Shown in pieces: positions 48,359-58,699 of a stretch of 64,000 nt of DNA; positions within the stretch are counted from its first letter, which is position 1, and each line of letters starts with the position of its first letter. A program made the position numbers and the translations under genes. The notes below the pieces were generated by a model. The model ran no database searches and was not told where the DNA came from. It worked only from the letters and a program-made list of their open reading frames with translations. Source of the DNA: Owenia fusiformis. Its lineage: Eukaryota > Annelida > Polychaeta > Sabellida > Oweniidae. The DNA lies in assembly GCA_903813345.2 (NCBI GenBank), contig CAIIXF020000007.1, positions 31,359,564 to 31,423,563 on the forward strand. The letters are read 5' to 3'.

Positions 48359-49341
48359 ATAAACACCTTTCTATTCTATGGGATAAAAGCATAGGCGAAA
48401 ATACTAAATCTGTTTATAACCAGGGATTGCGCGCCTACAAACGGTTTCTATATACACATGCAGTTCCATTAGACAATGATTTACGTTTGCCTCCAATTTC
48501 AGAAGACATTATTCTAAGATTCATTTCGTGGTGCCATCTCCAAAAATTGAAACACGCTACAATAAGACTGTATTTAGCAGGTATTCGACATTATTATCTT
48601 AAACAGAATATCGTGAATCCATTTCATTCCGTCGATGGCTCTCTAGGCTCAAGAATACAAACAATATTAAAGACAATTCTCAAATTACAGGACAAAATGG
48701 GACCAACTAGACTTCCCATTACACACGATATTTTAATTCGGTTGTGTACAATGCACAACAACTATGGTGGCATGGGATATACAGAGCTCATGCTAAAAGC
48801 TTCCTACACGTTTGCATTTTTCGGTTTCCTTAGATGTGGGGAATTTACATGTCAAAATGTGTTCGACAATAACATACATCTCACTATGGGGGATGTCACC
48901 TTCTATCACGACAAACTATCTATTAACTTAAAACGTTCTAAAGCGGATGTAATACATAAAGGTGTTTTGATATGGATTTACGCAAACGATAATAAACACA
49001 CCTGTCCAGTTGACGCCGCAAAACAATATTTAAACATGCGATGTCTCTTTCACGGACGTCGATCGAATGATTCATTCTTCTTGACTTTTGATGGTGAGCC
49101 ATTGAAGCGAGCCGTGTTTAATAACCATCTTAAAAGTGATATTCAACGACTGGGTTTGAATGCGGATAATTTTAGCCCACATTCCTTTCGAATAGGCGCT
49201 GCTAGTAGTGCCAAATACGCCCACTTAGGAGATAGCATCATCATGTCATTGGGGAGGTGGTCTAGTGACTCATACAGGCGATATATAAGACCAAATCAAG
49301 ATACCATGAAGCACGCCCAGAACGCAATGGCTCATGTTTAA
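48301..49341 (+). CDS. Tyrosine recombinase of the Ngaro-like element
   Basis: 346 codons. The SAM-like N-terminal part (about 24-135; TIRLYLAGIRHYY) would hold DNA. The catalytic domain has Arg178 (FLRCGEF), a Lys in KRSKAD (214), H294-x-x-R297 (HSFRIGAAS), Trp320 in LGRWSSD in place of the second His, and a nucleophile Tyr, most likely Y328 in SYRRYIR. This set matches DIRS/Ngaro/Crypton recombinases, which integrate a circular DNA copy by strand exchange. The ORF begins inside the RT end. The first ATG (48301) is followed by a Pro-rich stretch, so the real start could be an internal site or a frameshift fusion. Confidence 0.93.
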   Translation: MDRTRPPPLPGSLGSAVGVNKHLSILWDKSIGENTKSVYNQGLRAYKRFLYTHAVPLDNDLRLPPISEDIILRFISWCHLQKLKHATIRLYLAGIRHYYLKQNIVNPFHSVDGSLGSRIQTILKTILKLQDKMGPTRLPITHDILIRLCTMHNNYGGMGYTELMLKASYTFAFFGFLRCGEFTCQNVFDNNIHLTMGDVTFYHDKLSINLKRSKADVIHKGVLIWIYANDNKHTCPVDAAKQYLNMRCLFHGRRSNDSFFLTFDGEPLKRAVFNNHLKSDIQRLGLNADNFSPHSFRIGAASSAKYAHLGDSIIMSLGRWSSDSYRRYIRPNQDTMKHAQNAMAHV

Positions 49342-49650
49342 TGGGACGATTCGCATGGTGATATCAGGGTTACGATCACAATCATATAAATTACGCATTT
49401 CACTACAGCGTTAGGTGTTCACTTCTAACATGTCATAGCAAACAATTTTTAATTTAATAGTCGGCAGGGTACTGCGATTAAGGTTTGAGCGATTGTGACC
49501 TGCATATTACTTAATTAATAAATATAAATACAACTAAAGAAACAAACAATAAGAAAAAATATTTACTTTCTTGGGGCTCTCATTTTTCCAATTCATTGCA
49601 ATGTTTCACCATTATTCTACTGTTGTAAACTTCAAAATGGAAAAATGATA

Positions 49651-50258
49651 TGGCATTCACACTCATTACTTCGTTCTAACCCCCAAGTAATTTCACACTC
49701 TCATTTTTCGGCAGTATTTTATGTCTAAATTACCCATCTTCCGTACTTTGCGGGAGATCTCTCCATGGGGCTATCTACCGCACTATTCGTCTTGGGAGTC
49801 AGGTCTTCGCGATCTACCAAGCATGGTCGGGAGTCAGATACCCCTTTAGTCATCGTGGGGCTATCTACCGCACTATTCGTCTTGGGAGTCAGGTCTTCGC
49901 GATCTACCAAGCATGGTCGGGAGTCAGATACCTCACCACCCATTTTCTATCATGGGAGCTATCTACTGGGCATATTCGTTTGTCTGATCAGCAGCATGTG
50001 TACAGGAGTCAGATACCCCTCTTTACGTAATACTTCATTACGTAACGTCATTAATTACCGTATTCTTGAACAAGAATGACTTTGAATGCCACTTTATACA
50101 ATAGCGCGTATGATTAGCACCATATGCGCCCCAAGCCAAAGTAAATGTTAGGTTATTTTATTCTAGTTTTGTTTTATGTAAATATGTTATCTGTATGACT
50201 TTATGAATCATAAACATGTATGTCATTATCTCTATTTGATTGTTATGTTATTTATAAA
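49651..50258 (+). repeat. Split direct repeat B1, abutting A2
   Basis: 608 bp, matched by B2 at 50556-51163. It contains two 90-bp tandem copies (from about 49768 and 49858) of a unit with GGGGCTATCTACCGCACTAT and AAGCATGGTCGGGAGTCAGA. The frames on both strands there (72 and 104 codons) are repeat-derived. It ends TTATTTATAAA directly against A2. Confidence 0.9.
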
Positions 50259-50477
50259 TATGTGTTTACTTTGTAAACATTGTTTATAAATAAATGTTAG
50301 TAAGGCCAGCCATAGCTTCGGCTCCGCCCACACTGTCACTCTGTAATTGTCAATCGCTGAACAGTCGTTCCGCAACGTTCCAAACAATTGAACATCCATT
50401 CTATCTTAAGATATCATTCATTCAGTTTTTCGAAGTAGCGAACGACACAACGAGATTCAAACATTTTTCAAAGTTGA
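50259..50477 (+). repeat. Split direct repeat A2
   Basis: The copy of A1 that directly follows B1. The palindrome TGTTTACTTTGTAAACA is at 50263-50279, with TTTATAAATA on both sides (50251-50260 and about 50283-50292). After 50477 the sequence departs from A1 into a 78-bp spacer. Confidence 0.9.
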
Positions 50478-50555
50478 CCACCACCTCCCCACCTCCAATC
50501 CTTTTAAATGCTTTCTTTTGCCTTTATGATGTTTTCTCTTTACAATAGTAATTGT

Positions 50556-51163
50556 TGGCATTCACACTCATTACTTCGTTCTAACCCCCAAGTAATTTCA
50601 CACTCTCATTTTTCGGCAGTATTTTATGTCTAAATTACCCATCTTCCGTACTTTGCGGGAGATCTCTCCATGGGGCTATCTACCGCACTATTCGTCTTGG
50701 GAGTCAGGTCTTCGCGATCTACCAAGCATGGTCGGGAGTCAGATACCCCTTTAGTCATCGTGGGGCTATCTACCGCACTATTCGTCTTGGGAGTCAGGTC
50801 TTCGCGATCTACCAAGCATGGTCGGGAGTCAGATACCTCACCACCCATTTTCTATCATGGGAGCTATCTACTGGGCATATTCGTTTGTCTGATCAGCAGC
50901 ATGTGTACAGGAGTCAGATACCCCTCTTTACGTAATACTTCATTACGTAACGTCATTAATTACCGTATTCTTGAACAAGAATGACTTTGAATGCCACTTT
51001 ATACAATAGCGCGTATGATTAGCACCATATGCGCCCCAAGCCAAAGTAAATGTTAGGTTATTTTATTCTAGTTTTGTTTTATGTAAATATGTTATCTGTA
51101 TGACTTTATGAATCATAAACATGTATGTCATTATCTCTATTTGATTGTTATGTTATTTATAAA
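50556..51163 (+). repeat. Split direct repeat B2 (element 3' end)
   Basis: This matches B1 over its full 608 bp, including the two internal 90-bp tandem copies. It ends at TTATTTATAAA (51163), after which flanking DNA (CCATAGAATAT) begins. Confidence 0.9.
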
Positions 51164-53393
51164 CCATAGAATATATCAAAACAAACATTATACTGGTCTT
51201 TTAACCAGAATTGGTGAGATATTGTTAGAAATGTTAGTGACATTTTGCATGTTAATGTCTTGTATTCTCTTGGAGTTGATACCCGGTTATATTTTCAGTT
51301 CATTTACTGTACTTCTACTTAATATTTGCCGGCAGTTATGATTTGCAGATCTGCCAAATTGTTAAAGTCCGCCAAATTTTAGTACCATGTAAATTAGTAC
51401 ATTGTAATATTGCAAGTCAGCCAAATTAAGTAGCTGCCAAATGTTCAAAACAGCAAATCCGCCAAAATAAGTAGCGCGAAACTAAGCTGAAGTACAGTAT
51501 AAATCTCTAGTGTGTTACCTACTGTGTACAATGTCCATTATCTAATTGGCTACGCTTTATTGGGAATTGTGTGCAAGCTAAGATTACAAATGAATTATCA
51601 TTCATATAACTGGACCTAATATTCATTGACAATAGTATGGGTGGAAATATATTCTTATGACATACCACAGAGAATGTTAAGAGTATCACGACTACTCCCC
51701 ATGTGAGATCAGAGATATCCTATATTAGTATACTTTCAAAATACTATTTAAGATTCTTTTCCTATTTAATACCTTTCTAAAAGGTTTCTGACTTCCTATT
51801 CATTGGTTGTATCCAGTTTTATATATTTTCTCAAAAGTTTTACCACAAATAATGTGAAAAAAATGTAAAATTAGACTCTGGAAAAAACACTTTAGAGACC
51901 GGAAAAGCTATTAAACTCTGGAGCAAAAGGGTCTAATGACATTAGACTCCAGAGGGTCTAATGACATTAGACTCCAGAGATTCTAGTGAGAACCCTGATA
52001 CACGAGGTGGTGTCACAATATGTGTATAATGACATTATGCCATTAAAGAAAGCTGAGATTTAAAATAACTTTTGTTTTTGTTATTTATTATTTAATTGAT
52101 GTAATGGTGAGTTGCAGAGACAGGTCTTGAACGAATTAAAGCAGTTAAACACTTTCTTTGATTACCTGCTCTCATGTCTTCATTAACTTGCAGCCAAAAA
52201 GATTGGGCAATTGCAAAACATTGGCATACAATCAATGAAAGTGTCTGCTTTGAATTGTATCGTTTGCTTTGTGTTTTATAATGCTCTTTAACTTGATTCC
52301 TTGCTAATTCCACTCAAAAGCCTTTAAAATTCTGCAAAATATCTTTATAACCATGACGATACACTATGACATGACTGTCAGTAACCATAAGGTTTTTATG
52401 ACTTTTTTATGAGATATTATAAATCTGAAGCTATGAAATATTAATACAAGAAGTTCGAACACCGTAAAACATTATTACAAAATTCCACATGAATAATGCA
52501 TATCATCACGTTATGTATACCCAAAAACTTACCTATTTTCAATATACAGGATTTTGAAGATATGTTTCTTCTGTATTTAAAATATAACCCTTCTTGATTC
52601 TTGATTTCATCTGGCTGTATTTTACTCCAGTGTTTTTTTATGAAGCAGTTTTCAATCGATGATTCTGTCTTACTCTGCCAAACCACAGATCTGCATTGAT
52701 AGCTCAATATTGGTGTGTGCGCTATTATAGACACATTTATATTAACGAAATGCGACTGGAATATTGGTTAGAAGTTCTTTGTTTTAAAGTTACCTCTTAC
52801 AATGGGAAATAAAGAGCTTGGAATGTAAATGGTCTTGCACAAGTCAGCTGTTTTAAAACTTCATTTTAATCACATATTCCCGTTATTTTTCTATCTTATA
52901 TTTGAATAAAGTTACTAATTCTCTGGCATTTCTAAATTATATGGAATTAAGACTTTGTGACTCTATACTTATTTTCCCACTTTTATAGATCACTTCACAG
53001 GATTTTCTAGATTAAAACATGAGTGTAGGGGTATTTTAATTAAGGGCAATTTATTGAATACCAATATTATATTTATTGTATTATAACAATTGATCTCTGC
53101 TCTAATTCTCAATATAAAATAAACAATATTCCTCTAGCTTTACATCATGTTTTGCCATCTGTTATTCAGCTACTGTAGATGCATCCTTAGTTCACATGGA
53201 ATTTTGAAGCACTTCTTAGACAAATGTTTAACATATAGCAATATATCAGAAAACATTATAGTGTTATAATTCATATGTAAAATTATACCCTTATAATATT
53301 ATATAACTGGATATATGCAGGGATTGACATTTATGGGCTATTTCATATTTTTACTTTAAATGAACGTGTAAATCATTTACACATGATAGAGTA
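51164..53393. other. Intergenic or intronic, with small repeats
   Basis: 51340-51490 has recurrent GCCAAATT/GCCAAAAT words, of the kind seen in degenerate MITE-like sequence. 51935-51985 holds two tandem copies of GGGTCTAATGACATTAGACT plus CCAGAG, each nearly palindromic. No exon is recognised. The interval ends in GAGTA (53389-53393), the target duplication of the next element. Confidence 0.45.
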
Positions 53394-54009
53394 CACCCTA
53401 TGCAGACAGAGCCTGTGGGAAATATTGGGTGCGGAGCAAATGAGCGGAGGGTGCGGAGCTAACGGTCATTTTTGAATTTAATTTGGGATATTTCTGAAAC
53501 TAAGCCGTTTTGGGACTTCAAATATACCAAGATATGTGTATTTGACACCAAATATCAATACAATTGTGTAAGTAGTAGCTCCATAAACGTAGCTCCGCAC
53601 CCAATATTTAGAGGGGGCTCATATCTGAAGAACATTTCCGAATTTTTATTAAATCACACAGATACTGCCTGGCTTCCAAGATGCAAAAATAATTTGCATG
53701 GGTAGTGTATCTTGAACACCATTTTTTATGAATGCTGGGGACGCAGTATTAAAAGGATAGTCTCAAAATATATAGGTCTGGGAAATGTTAAAGGCATACT
53801 GCGTCGCTATAAAATGAATTGCACTACTATTTTCACAATTTTATTGATATTTGGTGTCAAATACACATATCTTGGTATATTTGAAGTCCCAAAACGGCTT
53901 AGTTTCAGAAATATCCCAAATTTAAATTCAAAAATGACCGTTAGCTCCGCACCCTCCGCTCATTTGTGCCGCACCCAATATTTCCCACAGGCTCTGTCTG
54001 CATAGGGTG
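53394..54009. mobile_element. 616-bp element with ~200-bp TIRs, CACCCTATGCAGACAG ends, TSD GAGTA
   Basis: Both ends carry CACCCTATGCAGACAGAGCC in inverted orientation, followed by TGTGGGAAATATTGGGTGCG and a long inverted arm that includes AAGCCGTTTTGGGACTTC and TACCAAGATATGTG. The flanks are GAGTA (53389-53393, 54010-54014). The two small frames (53472-53705, 53712-54005) fall in the arms and are not genes. Confidence 0.9.
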
Positions 54010-54943
54010 GAGTAACGGCATCACAAATTCTGTTAATAAGCTGAATAATATAATAGCCAGCTTTTGTTCTATTCTATTACAGGCAACACTAATTTTGTGA
54101 TTTTCAATGGTTCTTTAGTAAAGCCCAGTGAGTATTTATTGATTGCTAATTGTGGTGTATTGGCTGATTTACAAGAAGTAACTGATACAGTATAAAATCA
54201 AAGACCACTTGTATAGTGTATTTTCTACTGTGGATATTAAATATCTTTCATTTTCCATATTTACTGGTGTCACTATTTTACTGACTATGCTATTTTACAA
54301 CTTTAGTTTAGTTTTAAAATTTAAGTTTAATAAAACTAGTAGTACTCTTGTTTTCAACTGATAAGTCACACTTTGAAACATTTTGAATATGTTATAAATA
54401 TAATTTTTTCAAAACCCTAGAACTCGTACGTAGCTTATTCAGATTTTAGACTGTAATATATTTCAAATATGGATGAATCTTAGATGTCTATCAAATATCA
54501 AAATATTGAAATTAATGAAAATTATCTGAGGAGATTCATCAACTAATAAGTGATGTCTAAGACACACAGTGTGATGTTTTACACTTTTTAGTTATAATTC
54601 TTCTTCTTCAAGGTATATTTGAGAAATAATCACCTAGTTAATATACATCATGTTTCATCTAGAATACCTTTAACAATTTAGGCCTTTTCCAATATTATTT
54701 CAACAGATATATTAAAAAGCTTACAATGAGCAATAAATTTCATTCATCGATATGCTGAGACTTCATTTAGTTGATGTTAGTTTGTAATATTCAAATAGAT
54801 CATTTTGCAAATAGAAGTTCTGGAATTGTTTCATATAGTATTGATCAGTAATATTAATTGAATAAAACAAATGTAATACTATGAAAGCGGCTTTCAATGT
54901 TTGTGTATTGACAGATTTTGTTTGTGGATAAAATAAAACTTAC

Positions 54944-55067
54944 CTGAATAAAAGTTTCCCATGTTAGCCTTTGTTGAAGAGCATCATTCGTAGATATGAC
55001 CATATCACATGCATCTCCAAAAGTATTATGATTCGCTGATTTGATTTGCCAAGATGACGCACATTGT
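54944..55067 (-). CDS. Candidate orphan exon with a strong splice donor
   Basis: On the minus strand, CTTGACATTTAG is followed by a 124-bp stretch that ends TTTTATTCAG|GTAAGT, a near-consensus donor. One frame is open throughout (QCASSWQIKSANHNTF..., ending TWETFIQ) and also runs upstream past the acceptor. I do not recognise the peptide and no partner exon was found. It may be a coding exon of a minus-strand gene, a UTR exon or a chance match. Confidence 0.25.
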
Positions 55068-55596
55068 CTAAATGTCAAGCCGCCTTCAGGTTGAATTTTG
55101 ATCTTTTTTTCAATCAATTTTCATCTTTGCTGTTGTGCCCTGGCAGTCTTACTATATTGAGATGTGAAACTCTTCATCCTCAGGTGACGTTACTCTCATG
55201 TAGAAACTTGGCACCATGGCAATCTCCTATGACTCTTAGCTTGCTTCTGAATACTGTTTAAACACTGGCGCTGTGAGGCTAGTGCTGTAAATATAACTAT
55301 ACCTGTCTATGAGGTATATTGGTAAATCTTATCTAGAAAATATAATGGATTAAGAGGATTTTCAATAAATAAATAAAACAGGCATAAAGCCTTACATCAT
55401 TCATTGTATAGAAATTCACGATTTTTAAAAAGCACATATTAATTGATAAATTGAACTAATTGTTATGATGAGTTTGAATATTTATGCTATCTCATGCATT
55501 TAAAACATAAGTTTGAGCAGTTCAGGAATTGGTGTTAAAGTAGTCCAATCCTGAAAATGGGTTATATAATTTTTTATGTCTCCGGTTTTGGTGGCA

Positions 55597-55672
55597 TTAT
55601 AGTCTCCAACTTTTTTGTGAATGGTGTTCGGCAATTGGCATTCTGAGTTTGGTGGCTGTAACAATTTGTGTT
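55597..55672 (+). repeat. Dispersed repeat 'AGTCTCCAAC', copy 4
   Basis: This reads TTATAGTCTCCAACTTTTTT, then GTGTTCGGCAATTGG and GGCTGTAACAATTTG. It is closest to copy 2 (20141-20223) at its left end. Confidence 0.6.
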
Positions 55673-55828
55673 CAGCATCTGGAATGATTTGCAATACCTT
55701 AGATAAGGTGGTAACATTTTGTTATGCCTTTTTATTTGACTTTAACATGTTGCTATGGTCTAGCTATGGAGTTAATATTTGTCCCATCCTCCCCACCTTC
55801 CTTAACATGTCTTTTATTTTATGGAAAT

Positions 55829-56507
55829 GAATGAATGGTGGAATATACTGGTCTTTTTTGTACAAATGAAAGAATAATGGAATATACTGGTCTTTTCGTA
55901 CAAATGAAAGAATAGTTGAACATACAGTACTAGTCTTTTTGTACAAATGAAAGAATAGTGGAATAAACTGGTCTTTTTTGTACAAATGAAAGAATAGTGA
56001 AATATACTGGTCTTTTTGTACAAATGAAAGAATAATGGAACAAACTGGTCTTTTTTGTATAAATGAAAGAATAGTGGAATAAACTGGTCTTTTTGTACAC
56101 ATGAAAGAATAGTGGAATAAACTGGTCTTTTTTGTACAAATGAAAGAATAGTGGAATAAACTGGTCTTTTTTGTACAAATGAAAGAATAATGGAACATAT
56201 TGGTCTTTTTTTGTACAAATGAAAGAATTGTACAAATGAAAGAATAGTGGAATATACTGGTCTTTTTGTACAAATGAAAGAATAATGGAACATACTGGTA
56301 TTTTTTTGTACATATGAAAGAATAGTGGAATAAACGGGTATTTTTGTACAAATGAAAGAATAGTGGAATATACTGGTCTTTTTGTACAAATGAAAAACTA
56401 GTGGAATAAACTGGTCTTTTTTGTATAAATGAAAGAACAAAATTGTAACATACTGGTCTTTGTTGTAAGAATGAAAGAAAAGTGGAATATACTGGTCTTT
56501 TTGTACA
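55829..56507. repeat. Minisatellite, ~38-39 bp unit, about 17 copies
   Basis: The unit is ACTGGTCTTTTTTGTACAAA followed by TGAAAGAATAGTGGAATA. The length varies between 38 and 39 bp through the T run. Variants include GTATAAATG, AACATACTGG and one short partial unit near 56224. Minus-strand frames are open in all three phases (up to 258 codons) and read as Phe-His-Tyr-Ser-Phe-Ile-Cys-Thr-Lys repeats. Those are repeat artefacts. Confidence 0.95.
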
Positions 56508-57164
56508 AGTTATGTGTGTAAATATGTCTGTCAGTCTCAAGTAGAAGAAAATTACTGTTGCAGCTGAACCTTTTTAATGAATTTTTTCTCATTATTGCTA
56601 CATTGGTTAATTGATTGATAGACTGTATATTAGTTTCATAAAACATTGAATTAAAAAATAATCATTCATTTCAGGCTTAATCTATTTTTGATTGAAAGTA
56701 ATCTTTGATTCATGTTTCTAAAGTAAAAGGCTACCCTTTTCATTAGTTTCATTTCACTTCTTCAAAAGTTTTGTCTAAATGATCATTTGAAATAGGGCAT
56801 TTAGAGTAATTGAAATATACCTTCCGAACTAGAAATGCATTCAATTGTATTTTCCGTCTTCATAAATAGATGTAAGGTTTTGATTTTACTTCTTTAAATT
56901 TCAATTTATTTATATTTCCTGAGTATAAATTCATGTACAAACATATGCCATTGTTAAATTAATAACATTAGCAACAAAAAGTTTCATAATCAATCCCCAT
57001 TTAAACACATGACAGCTACCATTTGGATGATTATTACGATCTTATAAGAATCAAAACTGAAAAGTTTCTGTCGTCAGAGGGTAATAATTACTGCTATAAA
57101 ACTCTGGGTTTCCTGGTATAAAAAGTTAAAATATTTAGTTTATCAAAATAATAAGCAGGAGAAA
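56508..57164. other. Non-coding spacer between two tandem arrays
   Basis: AT-rich; no exon or repeat recognised. Confidence 0.45.
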
Positions 57165-58248
57165 AATAAAAACTAATATGCTCACCCTGATCCTATCAAG
57201 TGGAATAGTATTTAGGAGTTAAATGCATTGTGGCCAACACGTTGCCCGAGTTGCACTAAAATATTTGAAAATTAATATGCTTCCCTGATCCTATCAAGTG
57301 GAATAGTATTTAGGAGTTAAATGCATTGTGGCCAACACGTTGACCGAGTTGCACTAAAATATTTGAAAATTAATATGCTTCCCTGATCCTATCAAGTGGA
57401 ATAGTATTTAGGAGTTAAATGCATTGTGGCCAACACGTTGCCCGAGTTGCACTAAAATATTTGAAAATTAATATGCTTCCCTGATCCTATCAAGTGGAAT
57501 AGTATTTAGGAGTTAAATGCATTGTGGCCAACATAGTGCCCGAGTTGCACTAAAATATTTGAAAATTAATATGCTTCCCTGATCCTATCAAGTGGAATAG
57601 TATTTAGGAGTTAAATGCATTGTGGCCAACACGTTGCCCGAGTTGCACTAAAATATTTGAAAATTAATATGCTTCCCTGATCCTATCAAGTGGAATAGTA
57701 TTTAGGAGTTAAATGCATTGTGGCCAACATGTTGCCCGAGTTGCACTAAAATATTTGAAAATTAATATGCTTCCCTGATCCTATCAAGTGGAATAGTATT
57801 TAGGAGTTAAATGCATTGTGGCCAACACGTTGCCCGAGTTGCACTAAAATATTTGAAAATTAATATGCTTCCCTGATCCTATCAAGTGGAATAGTATATA
57901 GGGGTTAAATGCATTGTGGCCAACACGTTGCCCGAGTTGCACTAAAATATTTGAAAATTAATATGCTTCCCTGATCCTATCAAGTGGAATAGTATTTAGG
58001 AGTTAAATGCATTGTGGCCAACACGTTGCCCGAGTTGCACTAAAATATTTGAAAATTAATATGCTTCCCTGATCCTATCAAGTGGAATAGTATTTAGGAG
58101 TTAAATGCATCGTGGCCAACACGTTGCCCGAGTTGCACTAAAATATTTGAAAATTAATATGCTTCCCTGATCCTATCAAGTGGAATAGTATTTAGGAGTT
58201 AAATGCATTGTGGCCAACACAGTGCCCGAGTTGCACTAAAATATTTGA
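57165..58248. repeat. 98-bp tandem satellite, 11 copies
   Basis: CCCTGATCCTATCAAGTGG recurs exactly every 98 bases from 57185 (57283, 57381, 57479 and so on) to 58165. Copies differ by only a few bases. The main variable spot is AACACGTTGCCCG against AACATAGTGCCCG, AACATGTTGCCCG or AACACAGTGCCCG, and one unit has ATATAGGGGTT. The first copy is the most diverged (CTAATATGCTCACC). Such uniformity points to recent amplification or conversion. No ORF. The array could be an isolated short array or related to a longer satellite elsewhere. Confidence 0.95.
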
Positions 58249-58652
58249 ACACTTTTAATTATGAAAAGCACTTTAAGTTCAAGCGATTGGATAACTCAAT
58301 GATCTATTTCTTGTATTGTAACTCATGATCAATGATTTACTCACATGACCACTACGTAATGTTGTTGTCTAACTTGTAGTGTAATCATATTTGCCACTTG
58401 TAATTACATTTACTAGAGTCATTTCAGAGAGTAATTGCATCGCAGTCTTCACTGATGTAACCTGTTCACACTATTGGCTTTGCAATCTAGCTAAGATTGC
58501 CTACAGATTAGTGCCAATTGCAATAATTTGTCAATCGATACACCATACAACCTTGTGGGAGTTCTACGTGTGCGTGACACTCATTTTATATGGGCAGTTC
58601 ACCAAGTACTTCATCCAGTGTATTTCTGCACTGTTCAGAGTGACATTGACCG
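58249..58652. other. Non-coding, no gene recognised
   Basis: The frame 58391-58669 is open but has no motif and runs into the microsatellite. Confidence 0.4.
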
Positions 58653-58699
58653 AACAATCAATTGATTGAGTGATTGATTGATTGATTGATTGATTGATA
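58653..58699. repeat. (ATTG)n microsatellite
   Basis: About eleven ATTG/TTGA tetramers with one interruption (GATTGAGTGATTG). The minus-strand frame 58564-58959 crosses it and shows the expected NQSI/TQSI repeats; it is not a gene. Confidence 0.85.

Larger units (their letters stand above)
45386..51163 (+). mobile_element. Ngaro/PAT-like tyrosine-recombinase retrotransposon, apparently intact
   Basis: The order is A1 (45386-45604), three ORFs, B1 (49651-50258), A2 (50259-50477), a 78-bp spacer, and B2 (50556-51163). A1 and A2 are 219 bp each with one visible difference. B1 and B2 are 608 bp each with none seen. Split direct repeats, a gag-like protein, an RT-RNase H and a tyrosine recombinase, with no DDE integrase, are the defining features of Ngaro/PAT-type DIRS-order elements. 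These insert through a circular DNA intermediate and make no target duplication. The flanks here (CCCTATAAT on the left, CCATAGAAT on the right) indeed show none. The B1|A2 junction equals the B2-to-A1 junction a circle would contain. Near-identical repeats and open ORFs suggest a recent insertion. Confidence 0.93.
54010..55828. other. Intergenic or intronic; one candidate exon and one dispersed repeat
   Basis: Apart from the candidate minus-strand exon (54944-55067) and the 'AGTCTCCAAC' repeat (55597-55672), nothing is recognised. Confidence 0.45.

Noticed and set aside
55764-56540. 258-codon and other minus-strand ORFs
   Set aside because: Direct translation of a 38-39 bp minisatellite, open in three frames.
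57165-58248. CRISPR-like array
   Set aside because: The 98-bp units are repeated in full without unique spacers, and this is a eukaryotic genome; it is a satellite.
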